Of a DNA stretch of 11,575 nucleotides, positions 1 to 6,637 are shown piece by piece. How positions within the stretch are numbered: position 1 is the stretch's first letter; each line of letters opens with the position of its first letter. The stretch is from an uncultured Planctomycetaceae bacterium (GTDB lineage: Bacteria; Planctomycetota; Planctomycetia; Planctomycetales; Planctomycetaceae): the NCBI GenBank assembly GCA_903921605.1, contig CAIXQV010000087.1:1-11575 (forward strand), given 5' to 3'. The notes beneath the pieces were generated by a model. The model was not told the DNA's origin. It worked only from the letters and a program-made list of their open reading frames with translations, and did not search any database. The position numbers and the translations under genes were made by a program.

Positions 1-609
1 AATGGCTGGCCCCAGCGTAAAAAAATCCAACGCATCAAGAGAACGAACGAACAAGATCGTGTGAGGGTTCCCCATGGAAACAAACAGGGGAGGATGACTC
101 AGTTCCGGCAGGAGGAGATTGCTGAGGTCGACCTTCCGAACGAACATCGTTTTTTCCGCGGCCAACGGGTTTTGCACAATCGGGGGCCCCACCTCAATCC
201 GAACTTGAGCAACTCGGTGCTGTCCATCGGAATGCAGAATCCGCACCGGCATTAAGCGATCGGACATGGCAATGCGAAATTCGGGGCCGGCAAGTCCGGA
301 CCGATGCAGCCACATCGCCATGCAGCGGAGTGCATTCCCGCAGAGCGATCCTTCGGAGCCATCGGAATTGAACATTCGCATGCGAGCCACCGAATTGCTG
401 CATTCAGGTGGCATCATTAACACCAGACCGTCGCCGCCCACGCCACGATTCCGATGACTGATATTGACCGCGAGGGTGGAAGGATCTTTGGGAACTGGAT
501 TGCTGAAGCAGTCCAGAAACACATAATCATTGCCACAGCCGTGCATCTTGATAAATGGGATCAAGGCTCGAGTTCCCTTGTCGTCTGAATCTGGCTGACC
601 AGACAGCAT
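1..609 (-). CDS. dapF: Diaminopimelate epimerase, N-terminal part (runs off left edge)
   Basis: Converts LL-2,6-diaminopimelate to the meso form in the cytoplasm, for lysine and peptidoglycan synthesis. The minus-strand frame is open from an ATG at 609 to base 1, giving 203 residues without a stop; the family is usually about 270-290 residues, so roughly the last quarter lies outside. Seen directly: the N-terminal family signature FIKMHGCGNDYVFLD (residues 19-33), HRNRGVGGDGLV (52-63), the first catalytic-cysteine loop NSDGSEGSLCGNALRC (81-96, catalytic Cys90), and the SMGNPH motif (178-183). The second catalytic cysteine would lie beyond the edge. No in-frame ATG/GTG/TTG occurs between 609 and the upstream stop at 667-669. 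An internal TTG about 16 codons in would put the start closer to the conserved core and cannot be excluded. The gene is divergent from the small GTG-started gene, only 29 bp away. The match is a strong one. Confidence 0.95.
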   Translation of the reverse strand, partial: MLSGQPDSDDKGTRALIPFIKMHGCGNDYVFLDCFSNPVPKDPSTLAVNISHRNRGVGGDGLVLMMPPECSNSVARMRMFNSDGSEGSLCGNALRCMAMWLHRSGLAGPEFRIAMSDRLMPVRILHSDGQHRVAQVRIEVGPPIVQNPLAAEKTMFVRKVDLSNLLLPELSHPPLFVSMGNPHTILFVRSLDALDFFTLGPAI

Positions 610-626
610 CGTAACATGAATTTGCT

Positions 627-631
627 GAGGA
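627..631 (+). promoter_or_regulatory. Shine-Dalgarno site of the small GTG-started gene
   Basis: GAGGA ends 7 nt before the GTG at 639. It supports that GTG as the start, since no ATG is available nearby in frame. It lies inside the 29-bp gap between the divergent dapF and small-gene starts. Confidence 0.5.
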
Positions 632-638
632 ATCGTCG

Positions 639-896
639 GTGGAAGAATTCGTCGGAAAGAACGTCGTCATTGATGTCGAATCGCCGTATGTTTACGTAGG
701 GCGATTGCACGAACTTCGCGACAAAACATTGATCCTGCGGGGGGCGGATGTGCATGATCTGCGCGACTCAACAACCACGCGCGAGGTTTATGTCAGAGAC
801 GCCCGAGTCCACGGGATTCAGCCGAATCGAAAGACCGTTCACGTGCGACTGGAGAAAGTTGTCAGCATCGCGCTGCTGGACGATGTGATACCGTGA
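639..896 (+). CDS. Small conserved-looking protein, possible Sm-like beta barrel, unknown function
   Basis: An 85-codon gene starting with GTG behind a GAGGA ribosome site and ending in TGA at 894-896. I cannot name a family with certainty. The protein alternates short hydrophobic beta-like stretches with charged turns: VVIDVES, YVYVGRLHEL, KTLILRGADVHDL, then a basic/polar linker (about 45-70) and VHVRLEKVVSIALLDDVI. This order (substrate-like strand, a G in strand two, an LxLxxAxVHD turn, a closing VVxIxxLDD strand) resembles small Sm/LSm-like barrels, but that is inference from pattern only. No signal peptide or membrane segment is visible. It is divergent from dapF (29-bp gap) and convergent with the dehydrogenase (4-bp gap). 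Clear reading frame, good ribosome site and tight packing make it a likely real gene. Confidence 0.75.
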   Translation: MEEFVGKNVVIDVESPYVYVGRLHELRDKTLILRGADVHDLRDSTTTREVYVRDARVHGIQPNRKTVHVRLEKVVSIALLDDVIP

Positions 897-900
897 CAGG

Positions 901-1734
901 CTACTTCCTGATGGAAGCGGCTCGTTTCAGGAACTTCAGAGTCGTCGCGAGAATCACCATCTCACCAAGTCGCGGAAACATATCCCGGAAGATGAACACG
1001 GGACGCATTGCAGGGAAGTTCAGCATAATCTCGGGCGGGGCTTTTCGAATCGCGCGTTCAATGGCTGCCGCCACCGTTTCAGCCGTAGTGCCTCCCAGCA
1101 AGGAGGGTGTCTTCTTGCCTGTTGCTTTCACGATTTCATCGTAGATTCCGCCGTGAGTCGCGAAGCCGGGGCAGATGACCGTAGACAGAATTCCTGCTGG
1201 AGAAAGCTCCCCGCGAAGTGACTGCGTGAAAGCAATCAATCCGGCTTTTGTCGCGCCATAGACCGCGCCATAAGCCGGGCCGTGCTTTCCAGCAATGGAG
1301 GAGATATTGACAATTCGTCCGAACCCATTTTGACGCATCACGGGTACGACGAGACGCGTGAGCAAAATCGCTCCGGTGAGATTCGTTTCAATCGTCTGCA
1401 CAATGTCCTCGACCGGGAGTTCATCGAGGGAAGCAAAACACTCAATCCCGGCATTGTTGATCAACACATCAATCCGACCGAATCGATCAACACCCGCTTT
1501 AACGAGTGCCTCCAGGGCTCGCGGGTCAGATACATCGGTCGGCACCGCGAGGCTTTCCACCCCTTGAGCTCGAAGTTCCGCTTCAAGCTCGCTGAGCTTA
1601 TCTTTGGAACGAGCAGCCAGAATGAACCGATGCTTTTGCTTCGCCAGTAATTGACAGGTAATCCTTCCGATTCCGGCCGATGCGCCTGTAATCAGGATCG
1701 TCAGTGGATTGGGTGGAGAACTGTTGTGAGACAT
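901..1734 (-). CDS. Short-chain dehydrogenase/reductase (classical SDR)
   Basis: A soluble NAD(P)H-dependent oxidoreductase of the classical SDR family; the substrate cannot be told from sequence. Numbering from the ATG at 1734 (277 residues): the Rossmann glycine motif TGASAGIG at 16-23, an Arg after strand two (LAARSKDKL) that suggests NADP(H), NNAG at 93-96, Asn118 in TNLTG, Ser146 in VNISS, Tyr159 and Lys163 in YGATK, and a PG turn after strand six (189-190). The full catalytic tetrad Asn-Ser-Tyr-Lys is present, so it should be active. The frame continues upstream to ATGs at 1764 and 1800, giving 299 residues. I chose 1734 because the first beta strand then begins about ten residues in, as is usual, but an AAGAAG before 1800 keeps that start possible. 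The C-terminus ends in a hydrophobic/basic helix (MVILATTLKFLKRA), perhaps peripheral membrane contact. Confidence 0.93.
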   Translation of the reverse strand: MSHNSSPPNPLTILITGASAGIGRITCQLLAKQKHRFILAARSKDKLSELEAELRAQGVESLAVPTDVSDPRALEALVKAGVDRFGRIDVLINNAGIECFASLDELPVEDIVQTIETNLTGAILLTRLVVPVMRQNGFGRIVNISSIAGKHGPAYGAVYGATKAGLIAFTQSLRGELSPAGILSTVICPGFATHGGIYDEIVKATGKKTPSLLGGTTAETVAAAIERAIRKAPPEIMLNFPAMRPVFIFRDMFPRLGEMVILATTLKFLKRAASIRK

Positions 1735-1936
1735 AGGATCGCCGACGGTAACAGCCTGAGACATAAAGAAAACCGCTGGCAAAAATCCAGCGGTTTCCAT
1801 TGAGAACTTCTTACAGATTACGTGATCGGGACTGGAGCCCGCACATCACTGAGAATTCAGCTACAAGAAACAATGCGAGGCCGTCTGGCCAGGTCTCCTG
1901 GAGAGAATCTCAGCACATCGAAAGTGAATCAGACTG

Positions 1937-4900
1937 CTAAACAGATGCGTTGCCCGCAACGGTCCACCATTCCTGCATTGAGCAAGCCTGAGCAAGCTGT
2001 TCGATCAGCATCGAATCCTCTTGATCCACAGAATTCTGTGAGGGAGCTTGCACCGATTCCGGTATGACAACCGCAAAAGTCTGGCTTGGCTGTACCGCCT
2101 CAGCGTCAGTGTAACTCTCACTTTGGTCTGGCTGATCGGCAATGGCGCGAGAGGCAGCGCGGCTCGGTGTGCTCACTTCAGGGGACAGTTCAGATTTCAG
2201 GACTGCCAGCATCTCTGCGTCGGACTGCGACGGAGTCAGCGATTCCGTTGCCACGACGGTAAAGTCAAATGGCTTGCTCCACCCCAGAAACGTTCCATCC
2301 GCTTTAACAGCCCGCACCCAAACTCGATAATTGCCCGGGGCGAGTGCTGTCGTTGTTGTATACGACAAGGCCTTGATACCCGTCGGGTGAAGGTGGTTGA
2401 TGTTCACGCCGATCCAGGCAATCTGAACTTCGTAGGAAGCAGCTTCCGCGACAGGAGCCCATGTGATGGTTGCTCGTCGAGTTGGAGAAACCATGACAGA
2501 CTGAACAACGCTGGCTCCGCCCGTCGCCGTAAACGCGAACAGTTCGCTCCAGTCTGTAAACTGCCCGGTCGTACTGACGGCTCTCACTCTGACGGTATAA
2601 TTTCCACTCAGCAGGTCGGCCTCGAACTTGTAGGAATTGACTGAGGAGTTGGTGCGCAGATAAGTCGCAGTGCTTGCTGAACGTTCGACCCAGATTTCAT
2701 AGCGAGCAGCCTTGTCGATCGCCGTCCACTGCAATGTCGGCCGAAGATCCGTGATTGTGCGAGGAGCGTTCGGGTCTGCGTTATCAATCCCAAGCGGGCC
2801 CGTAATAACAGGCTTCTGAATTGTGGTGAAGCTCACGAGCGGGCTCCACTGTCCATCGACTCGTGGCGAAATCACCGTTGAACTTGTGACAGTTCCCGGG
2901 ATCACGCTGGAAATGATATTCACAGTCACCGGATTGCCGCCGATGGCGCCTGGATTTGCTTCGTTTCCTGTCAGAGGAAGTTGCAGCAAAAAGACAGTGT
3001 TCGGCGCTTCGCCCTGGGCGATTACTCGAGCATTCTCGAAGCCCTTCAGAATTCGGACAGCCGCCTGAATTTGATTTGCAGTGGAATTGTAGTTCAGGGC
3101 TGCCGTTTGAACTCTAACAGGATTTTTTCCTGTCGGGGTCAGCTCAATAATGAATGTCCCTGAGGCTGGATTTCCCGAAGGTGTGATCGTGGTAACCTGA
3201 TGAAGCCTTCGAGCACGAACGCGGAAATCGAATTGCTGAACGGGAATAGGAACCTTCGTCGCCGTCACAACAATTGTGCCAGGATTCACACTCGCAACAA
3301 CGGAAGTCTTCACAGCATCGAAATCGGCTGGAATCTGAATTTGGTAGGTGAAAGATGCAGCCGTAGTATCCACGATCACGTCAAAACTCTGCAGGCCAAT
3401 TGCATTAATTGCGGCCTTGATCTGCGCCGCAGTCGCGTTGTAGGCCAATGGAGCGGTTTGCTTCCTGACAACGGTCTCTCCAAAGACTTCAAACACAAGA
3501 CTATAGGTACCGGTGGTAGGTTTCCCCTGGACACTGATAACAGGCACCGACCTTGAGATTTCGTACGGAATTCGAAACGAAGTACCAACCTGGTACTCTA
3601 CGTTATAAACCGGGATGGTCGCGTCTTTCTGCAGAGTTACGCCGGTGAGATTTTTCTTCGGCCCTGCAATCCCGTTCGAAAGCTTCTGCCAGCTTCCCCC
3701 AGTCGTGTAGACACCACTCCCGACCGCACCCCTCAGACGGAACACGTCCGCACTGATGACCGTGATTGCGAAATCGCCATTCGCACCGGCAAGACCTCGG
3801 ACACCGAAAACACGAACGCTGTCACCATTCTTTAACCCGTGACCGACCGACGCGACTCGGACATCCGAACCATAAACTTCGACCTGATAGTGGGTAGCTC
3901 CAGAGACAGGGGCCCACTGCAGCAAAGGTTGAGTCTCAAATGTTGGCCCTTGCGGACGCAGAACATTGACTACCGGTGCAATCTCGAAATCACGAGCGGT
4001 TGACCAGTCGGAGACACGGCCTCCATCATCCGTGTTACGGACGAACACCCGATACTTACCGAGCTCCAGTTTGCTCTGCAAGGACGTAAGCTGCATGAGT
4101 TGCCCGTCCTGAGTGAACGCCGCAGTTCCGGCTACACCGGTCAACCTGAGAACGCTTGCAGAAACCACCGTGACGGTGAAGGTCCCGTTGGCTGCATTGT
4201 TTCCGCCGACACCAGCGATTCGTACTTTCTCTCCCGTCTTCAGGCCATGGTTTGCCACGTTGATATCAATGGCTCTTGATGCAGTCAGGCCGAGAACCAG
4301 GCGAGAAGTCACACCCGCCGCAGGCGCATTTCCAACGAGCGGAATCCAGTTACCGCCCGACGTATAGGTGCCGGAACTGACGGCATTGTCCAGTCGGAAG
4401 ACATTTTCTGAAATCACGGTGACTGTGAAATCGCCGTTCGCACCAGTGTTCCCCAGAACTCCGGAGACTCGGACCTTGTTGCCTGTCACCAGTCCATGCT
4501 TATTGGCTGTGATATCAATGAAAGTTCGATTCACAGCACCGGTCACGGCCTGCGGTTTCGCACCTACGACGTCGACAGCACCGTTAGTATAAAGTGATCG
4601 CACTTCCTGAAGAATAGGTTTCCCTGCTCCGTCAACAATCGCGTTTCCTCGCGCGTCGAGCAACGGAACCTGATTCTGAACGGTGTAGCGAGTACTGGTC
4701 TGCTCTGTTTGATTGCTGAGAAACACGTCAAAGGATGTCGCGCCATCGGGACTGGTCCACGTGACGGCCCAGTCGTTTGTTTCAATTCTGTTCGGCGCTG
4801 CGGGATTGGCCAAGTTGACCGGACCCGTGGTGACTGGGCGTGACTGGAGCAGTACGTCTTTCGGAACTCCCCAGTCGGTCTTCATACCATTAACGGTAGC

Positions 4901-5224
4901 CCGCACCCACATACGGTTAGCGCCCAGGCGCAGTGCATCACCGCCGCCCAGAGTTGTCGTTGTTCCCGGTATGCCTTCTTTGAAGACAATTCGCTCGCGA
5001 GTTTCGGAATCGGAGATCCACAGGTCGTAGCTGGTGGCACCAGGCGTTGGCTGCCATGTGATTACAGGCTGCGCTGTCGCAATGGAGCCAGCCGGAGACA
5101 GAATGACAGGTCCGGCTCCCGCAAGCAGAGCACGAGTCTCCAGAGTTTCGATCATTGCCGGACCATGGTCAACCGAGGCGTAACGGCGGGAACGTCGACT
5201 TCCAGAGATTGCTTCAAAGTTCAT
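1937..5224 (-). CDS. Giant LEPR-type exported protein with FN3-like, E1-FCCH-like and YNATAAQ-type modules
   Basis: Residues are numbered from the upstream GTG at 5302 (1121 aa). I prefer the ATG at 5224 (residue 27, 1095 aa), because planctomycete LEPR proteins start with a short basic leader. Here that leader is GSRRSRR followed by MIETLETRALLAG (50-62), a variant of the LEPRxLL motif linked to export. Order: FN3-like 1 (64-155); FN3-like 2 (158-443), apparently interrupted by two E1-FCCH-like modules (262-320, 344-402); FN3-like 3 (447-830), apparently interrupted by a third FCCH-like module (478-539) and two GTF...YNATAAQ modules (590-683, 705-800); FN3-like 4 (828-927) and 5 (930-1017); then a Ser/Gln/Glu-rich tail of about 100 residues with no recognised domain or sorting signal. 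The FN3-like units share YDLWI/YEIWV, YRVWVRA and DWS motifs. It probably acts outside the cytoplasm in adhesion or structure; no catalytic motif is visible. Stop TAG at 1937-1939. Confidence 0.88.
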   Translation of the reverse strand: MNFEAISGSRRSRRYASVDHGPAMIETLETRALLAGAGPVILSPAGSIATAQPVITWQPTPGATSYDLWISDSETRERIVFKEGIPGTTTTLGGGDALRLGANRMWVRATVNGMKTDWGVPKDVLLQSRPVTTGPVNLANPAAPNRIETNDWAVTWTSPDGATSFDVFLSNQTEQTSTRYTVQNQVPLLDARGNAIVDGAGKPILQEVRSLYTNGAVDVVGAKPQAVTGAVNRTFIDITANKHGLVTGNKVRVSGVLGNTGANGDFTVTVISENVFRLDNAVSSGTYTSGGNWIPLVGNAPAAGVTSRLVLGLTASRAIDINVANHGLKTGEKVRIAGVGGNNAANGTFTVTVVSASVLRLTGVAGTAAFTQDGQLMQLTSLQSKLELGKYRVFVRNTDDGGRVSDWSTARDFEIAPVVNVLRPQGPTFETQPLLQWAPVSGATHYQVEVYGSDVRVASVGHGLKNGDSVRVFGVRGLAGANGDFAITVISADVFRLRGAVGSGVYTTGGSWQKLSNGIAGPKKNLTGVTLQKDATIPVYNVEYQVGTSFRIPYEISRSVPVISVQGKPTTGTYSLVFEVFGETVVRKQTAPLAYNATAAQIKAAINAIGLQSFDVIVDTTAASFTYQIQIPADFDAVKTSVVASVNPGTIVVTATKVPIPVQQFDFRVRARRLHQVTTITPSGNPASGTFIIELTPTGKNPVRVQTAALNYNSTANQIQAAVRILKGFENARVIAQGEAPNTVFLLQLPLTGNEANPGAIGGNPVTVNIISSVIPGTVTSSTVISPRVDGQWSPLVSFTTIQKPVITGPLGIDNADPNAPRTITDLRPTLQWTAIDKAARYEIWVERSASTATYLRTNSSVNSYKFEADLLSGNYTVRVRAVSTTGQFTDWSELFAFTATGGASVVQSVMVSPTRRATITWAPVAEAASYEVQIAWIGVNINHLHPTGIKALSYTTTTALAPGNYRVWVRAVKADGTFLGWSKPFDFTVVATESLTPSQSDAEMLAVLKSELSPEVSTPSRAASRAIADQPDQSESYTDAEAVQPSQTFAVVIPESVQAPSQNSVDQEDSMLIEQLAQACSMQEWWTVAGNASV
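2903..3190 (-). repeat. GTF/YNATAAQ-type module 2 of the left LEPR protein
   Basis: Encodes about residues 705-800: GTFIIELTPTGK, AALNYNSTANQIQAAVRIL, then FLLQLPLTG. It is a diverged copy of the preceding module. The two are separated by the short FN3-like strand FDFRVRARR, with the closing strand DGQWSPLVSFTT following. Confidence 0.65.
3254..3535 (-). repeat. GTF/YNATAAQ-type module 1 of the left LEPR protein
   Basis: Encodes about residues 590-683: GTYSLVFEVFGE, APLAYNATAAQIKAAINAI, then a beta-like TYQIQIP stretch. The GT[FY]-L-F ... YNATAAQ-AA pattern is a repeat I recognise from planctomycete giant proteins; no function is known to me. Confidence 0.65.
3686..3871 (-). repeat. E1-FCCH-like module 3 of the left LEPR protein
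   Basis: Encodes residues 478-539: HGLKNGDSVRVFGV, AGANGDFAITVI, VFRLRGAV, VYTTGGSW. It begins directly after the strand THYQVEVYG of the third FN3-like domain, so it appears to sit in a loop of that domain rather than between domains. Confidence 0.7.
4097..4273 (-). repeat. E1-FCCH-like module 2 of the left LEPR protein
   Basis: Encodes residues 344-402: HGLKTGEKVRIAGV, NNAANGTFTVTVV, VLRLTGV. Same order of motifs as module 1 but clearly diverged, and the final aromatic GGxW is lost. It follows module 1 after a linker of about 23 residues, inside the same interrupted FN3-like domain. Confidence 0.7.
4343..4519 (-). repeat. E1-FCCH-like module 1 of the left LEPR protein
   Basis: Encodes residues 262-320. 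Key pattern: HGLVTGNKVRVSGV, then NTGANGDFTVTVI, VFRL and TYTSGGNW. This HGL-TG-VR-GV-ANG-F-VTV-FRL signature recurs in modules 2 and 3 and resembles the bacterial modules I recall being annotated as ubiquitin-activating E1 FCCH domain. No link to ubiquitin is implied. Confidence 0.7.
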
Positions 5225-5259
5225 ATCTGCTCTGCCATAACTACAGTCAGGGAAGAATC

Positions 5260-5282
5260 TCCGGCTCCTCAGGAGAACCGGA
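5260..5282 (-). promoter_or_regulatory. Hairpin in the leader of the left LEPR gene
   Basis: Arms TCCGG/CCGGA enclose CTCC-TCA-GGAG, with a 2-nt AA bulge on one side: nine pairs and a triloop. It lies 36 bp upstream of the chosen ATG at 5224, in the expected 5' leader. No T run follows on either strand, so it is not a standard terminator. Confidence 0.35.
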
Positions 5283-5365
5283 CTGTTCGGCGCAGGAACC
5301 ACGCAGAATCTTGCTGGAGTGCGAGACGACCGCGCGGAGTGCTGATGATGTATCGTCCTGATGAA

Positions 5366-5392
5366 TAACGCTTTTCCGTGGAAGAGTCGTTA
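5366..5392 (-). promoter_or_regulatory. Imperfect 11-bp hairpin upstream of the left LEPR gene
   Basis: TAACG-CTTTTC, loop CGTG, GAAGAG, one bulged T, CGTTA. This gives eleven pairs including one G-T. It lies about 140 bp upstream of the ATG at 5224. No T run on either strand; it could be an operator or an RNA leader element. Confidence 0.35.
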
Positions 5393-5442
5393 CGATCCAA
5401 CGAATGCATGAAACGCTGAGCAAACTTGTCGTTCATCCCGAA

Positions 5443-5463
5443 CAACCGTGAAACAGTTGTCAA
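5443..5463 (-). promoter_or_regulatory. Possible -35-like box overlapping a dyad
   Basis: On the minus strand TTGACA (5463-5458) overlaps the imperfect palindrome CAACTGTTTCACGGTTG (5459-5443, arms of seven with one mismatch). No good -10 hexamer follows at 16-18 bp, so this is a weak candidate promoter/operator for the left LEPR gene. Confidence 0.2.
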
Positions 5464-5798
5464 TCGTTCCGGTCTGCCGAGCTTTACCGACGCGAACAAT
5501 CTGATTGGATCAGAGCGCAGGAAATCAGGCAGTTCCTGCCGCCATGAGCATCAAGACGCCAGCCGGTTGCAGTTCTAACAGCACAGGAACGGTCAGTTCA
5601 CTGCCGAACGCCGTGCGACCCACATATTCGCTCGAATCCGTCCGATCAGGACATGTCACGCAGAGTCTTTATTTTCTGAGCCGCTCCCTGAGTTTCGAAT
5701 CCAGTTGCCAACGGCCTCCTCGATAACACAACGGCGATTCCTCGCGACTTTGCTCCGAAGAATCGTTCGTCTGACTAAGCTGAGTCCTCGAGGTTTGC

Positions 5799-6593
5799 AT
5801 GTCGTTTCCTTCCCCGATCAACAGCGCGGCTTCGTCTGCTCGACGATCCGGCAGTCCGGAGATTTATCTCTCGGCCTGTTTAGATACCGGTATTCCACTG
5901 CCGGCAAAGCTGCTGGATTTGGCACGTATGGATCTGATTTTTATTACCGACAGACCGCTGCGGTTCGGGACGGCTCTCCAATTATCGATCTATAGCGATT
6001 TCATCAGCGCCGTGACTCAGAACCGAGCCGTAGTCCACTGGTGTCGACCGCATCCGCTGGGCTGGCAAATCGGTGCCTTTCTGGGGCAACCGCTGCCAGA
6101 TCGTCTGACAGAGAATCACTGGAACGACCTCCGCGGGACTTTGCGTTACGAATGTAACTGGAAAGCCTGGGTGCTGTGGGACGAAGGTGGTGAACTTGAA
6201 ACCGTAAAGATACTCGACTATTCGATTGGCGGTTTGAGAATTGCCGCTTCGAGACACGTGGCGGTCAATCAATGCCTGACCATGTTCGGTTCGTCGGGTG
6301 GCCGCGATCGTGCTGTTCTCAACGGTCAGGTCCAATGGTGCCGCGACGTGGAGCAGACTTATCAGGCCGGAGTCATGGTGTTCGGTCAGCGCGGACGCGA
6401 ATTGCCTAAGATGTTTGGAAACCTTGAAGCCGTTCATGTTGATGGCACAAGACCAGATCATCAACAAGCCGTTGAATCCTCGGAAACCCTGCGCTTTGAA
6501 CAAGTTCTGGAAGAACGCTTTTTGCCGGATGCAAAAGCAACACGCAAACGAAGCATCCGTTTTGACGAGAACTACGACGCTCCTGAGCAATAG
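5799..6593 (+). CDS. PilZ-domain protein, probable c-di-GMP receptor with tandem PilZ
   Basis: A 264-residue soluble protein. The second half is a PilZ domain with both c-di-GMP-binding motifs: R112xxxR116 (RGTLR, just before strand RYECNWKAWV) and D140-x-S142-x-x-G145 (DYSIGG), followed by the closing strand GQVQWCR...YQAGVMVFG (176-196). The first half appears to be a diverged second copy: its RAVVHWCR...GWQIGAFLG (76-95) mirrors that closing strand, but the DxSxxG site reads DLARMD (40-45) and no RxxxR precedes it, so only one site should bind. An N-terminal Ser-rich stretch and a charged C-terminal tail (about 220-264) flank the domains. The ATG at 5799 follows GAGG (5790-5793) at a spacing of 5 nt. 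The gene is transcribed away from the left LEPR gene and converges on the DUF1501 gene with a 44-bp gap. Its target protein is unknown. Confidence 0.88.
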   Translation: MSFPSPINSAASSARRSGSPEIYLSACLDTGIPLPAKLLDLARMDLIFITDRPLRFGTALQLSIYSDFISAVTQNRAVVHWCRPHPLGWQIGAFLGQPLPDRLTENHWNDLRGTLRYECNWKAWVLWDEGGELETVKILDYSIGGLRIAASRHVAVNQCLTMFGSSGGRDRAVLNGQVQWCRDVEQTYQAGVMVFGQRGRELPKMFGNLEAVHVDGTRPDHQQAVESSETLRFEQVLEERFLPDAKATRKRSIRFDENYDAPEQ

Positions 6594-6637
6594 AGCCTTC
6601 AAAAAAATACCGACATTTCGAGAAGACTTCGGTGATT

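Larger units (their letters stand above)
5225..5798. other. Divergent intergenic region, no convincing gene
   Basis: About 570 bp between the starts of the left LEPR gene and the PilZ gene. Short open frames here (for example 5269-5499 minus from a TTG, 5505-5726 plus) lack good starts or ribosome sites and show no recognisable protein. The region presumably holds promoters for both flanking genes. The only structure I see is two imperfect hairpins (5260-5282 and 5366-5392) and a dyad overlapping a TTGACA box (5443-5463). Confidence 0.6.

Noticed and set aside
1880..1906. Overlapping small palindromes after the left LEPR stop, considered as a terminator
   Set aside because: The stems are only 4-5 bp and no T run follows directly on the minus strand.
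4097..4592. Plus-strand open frames across the FCCH-module region
   Set aside because: They are antisense shadows of the module repeats in the left LEPR gene; their own similarity to each other comes from the repeated minus-strand coding sequence.
5225..5302. GTG at 5302 as the start of the left LEPR protein (1121 residues)
   Set aside because: The extra 26 residues hold no leader-like sequence, they overlap the 5260-5282 hairpin, and the ATG at 5224 gives the usual short basic leader before the LEPR motif.
5269..5499. Minus-strand open frame upstream of the left LEPR gene
   Set aside because: Starts with TTG, has no ribosome site or domain, and overlaps the likely leader structures.
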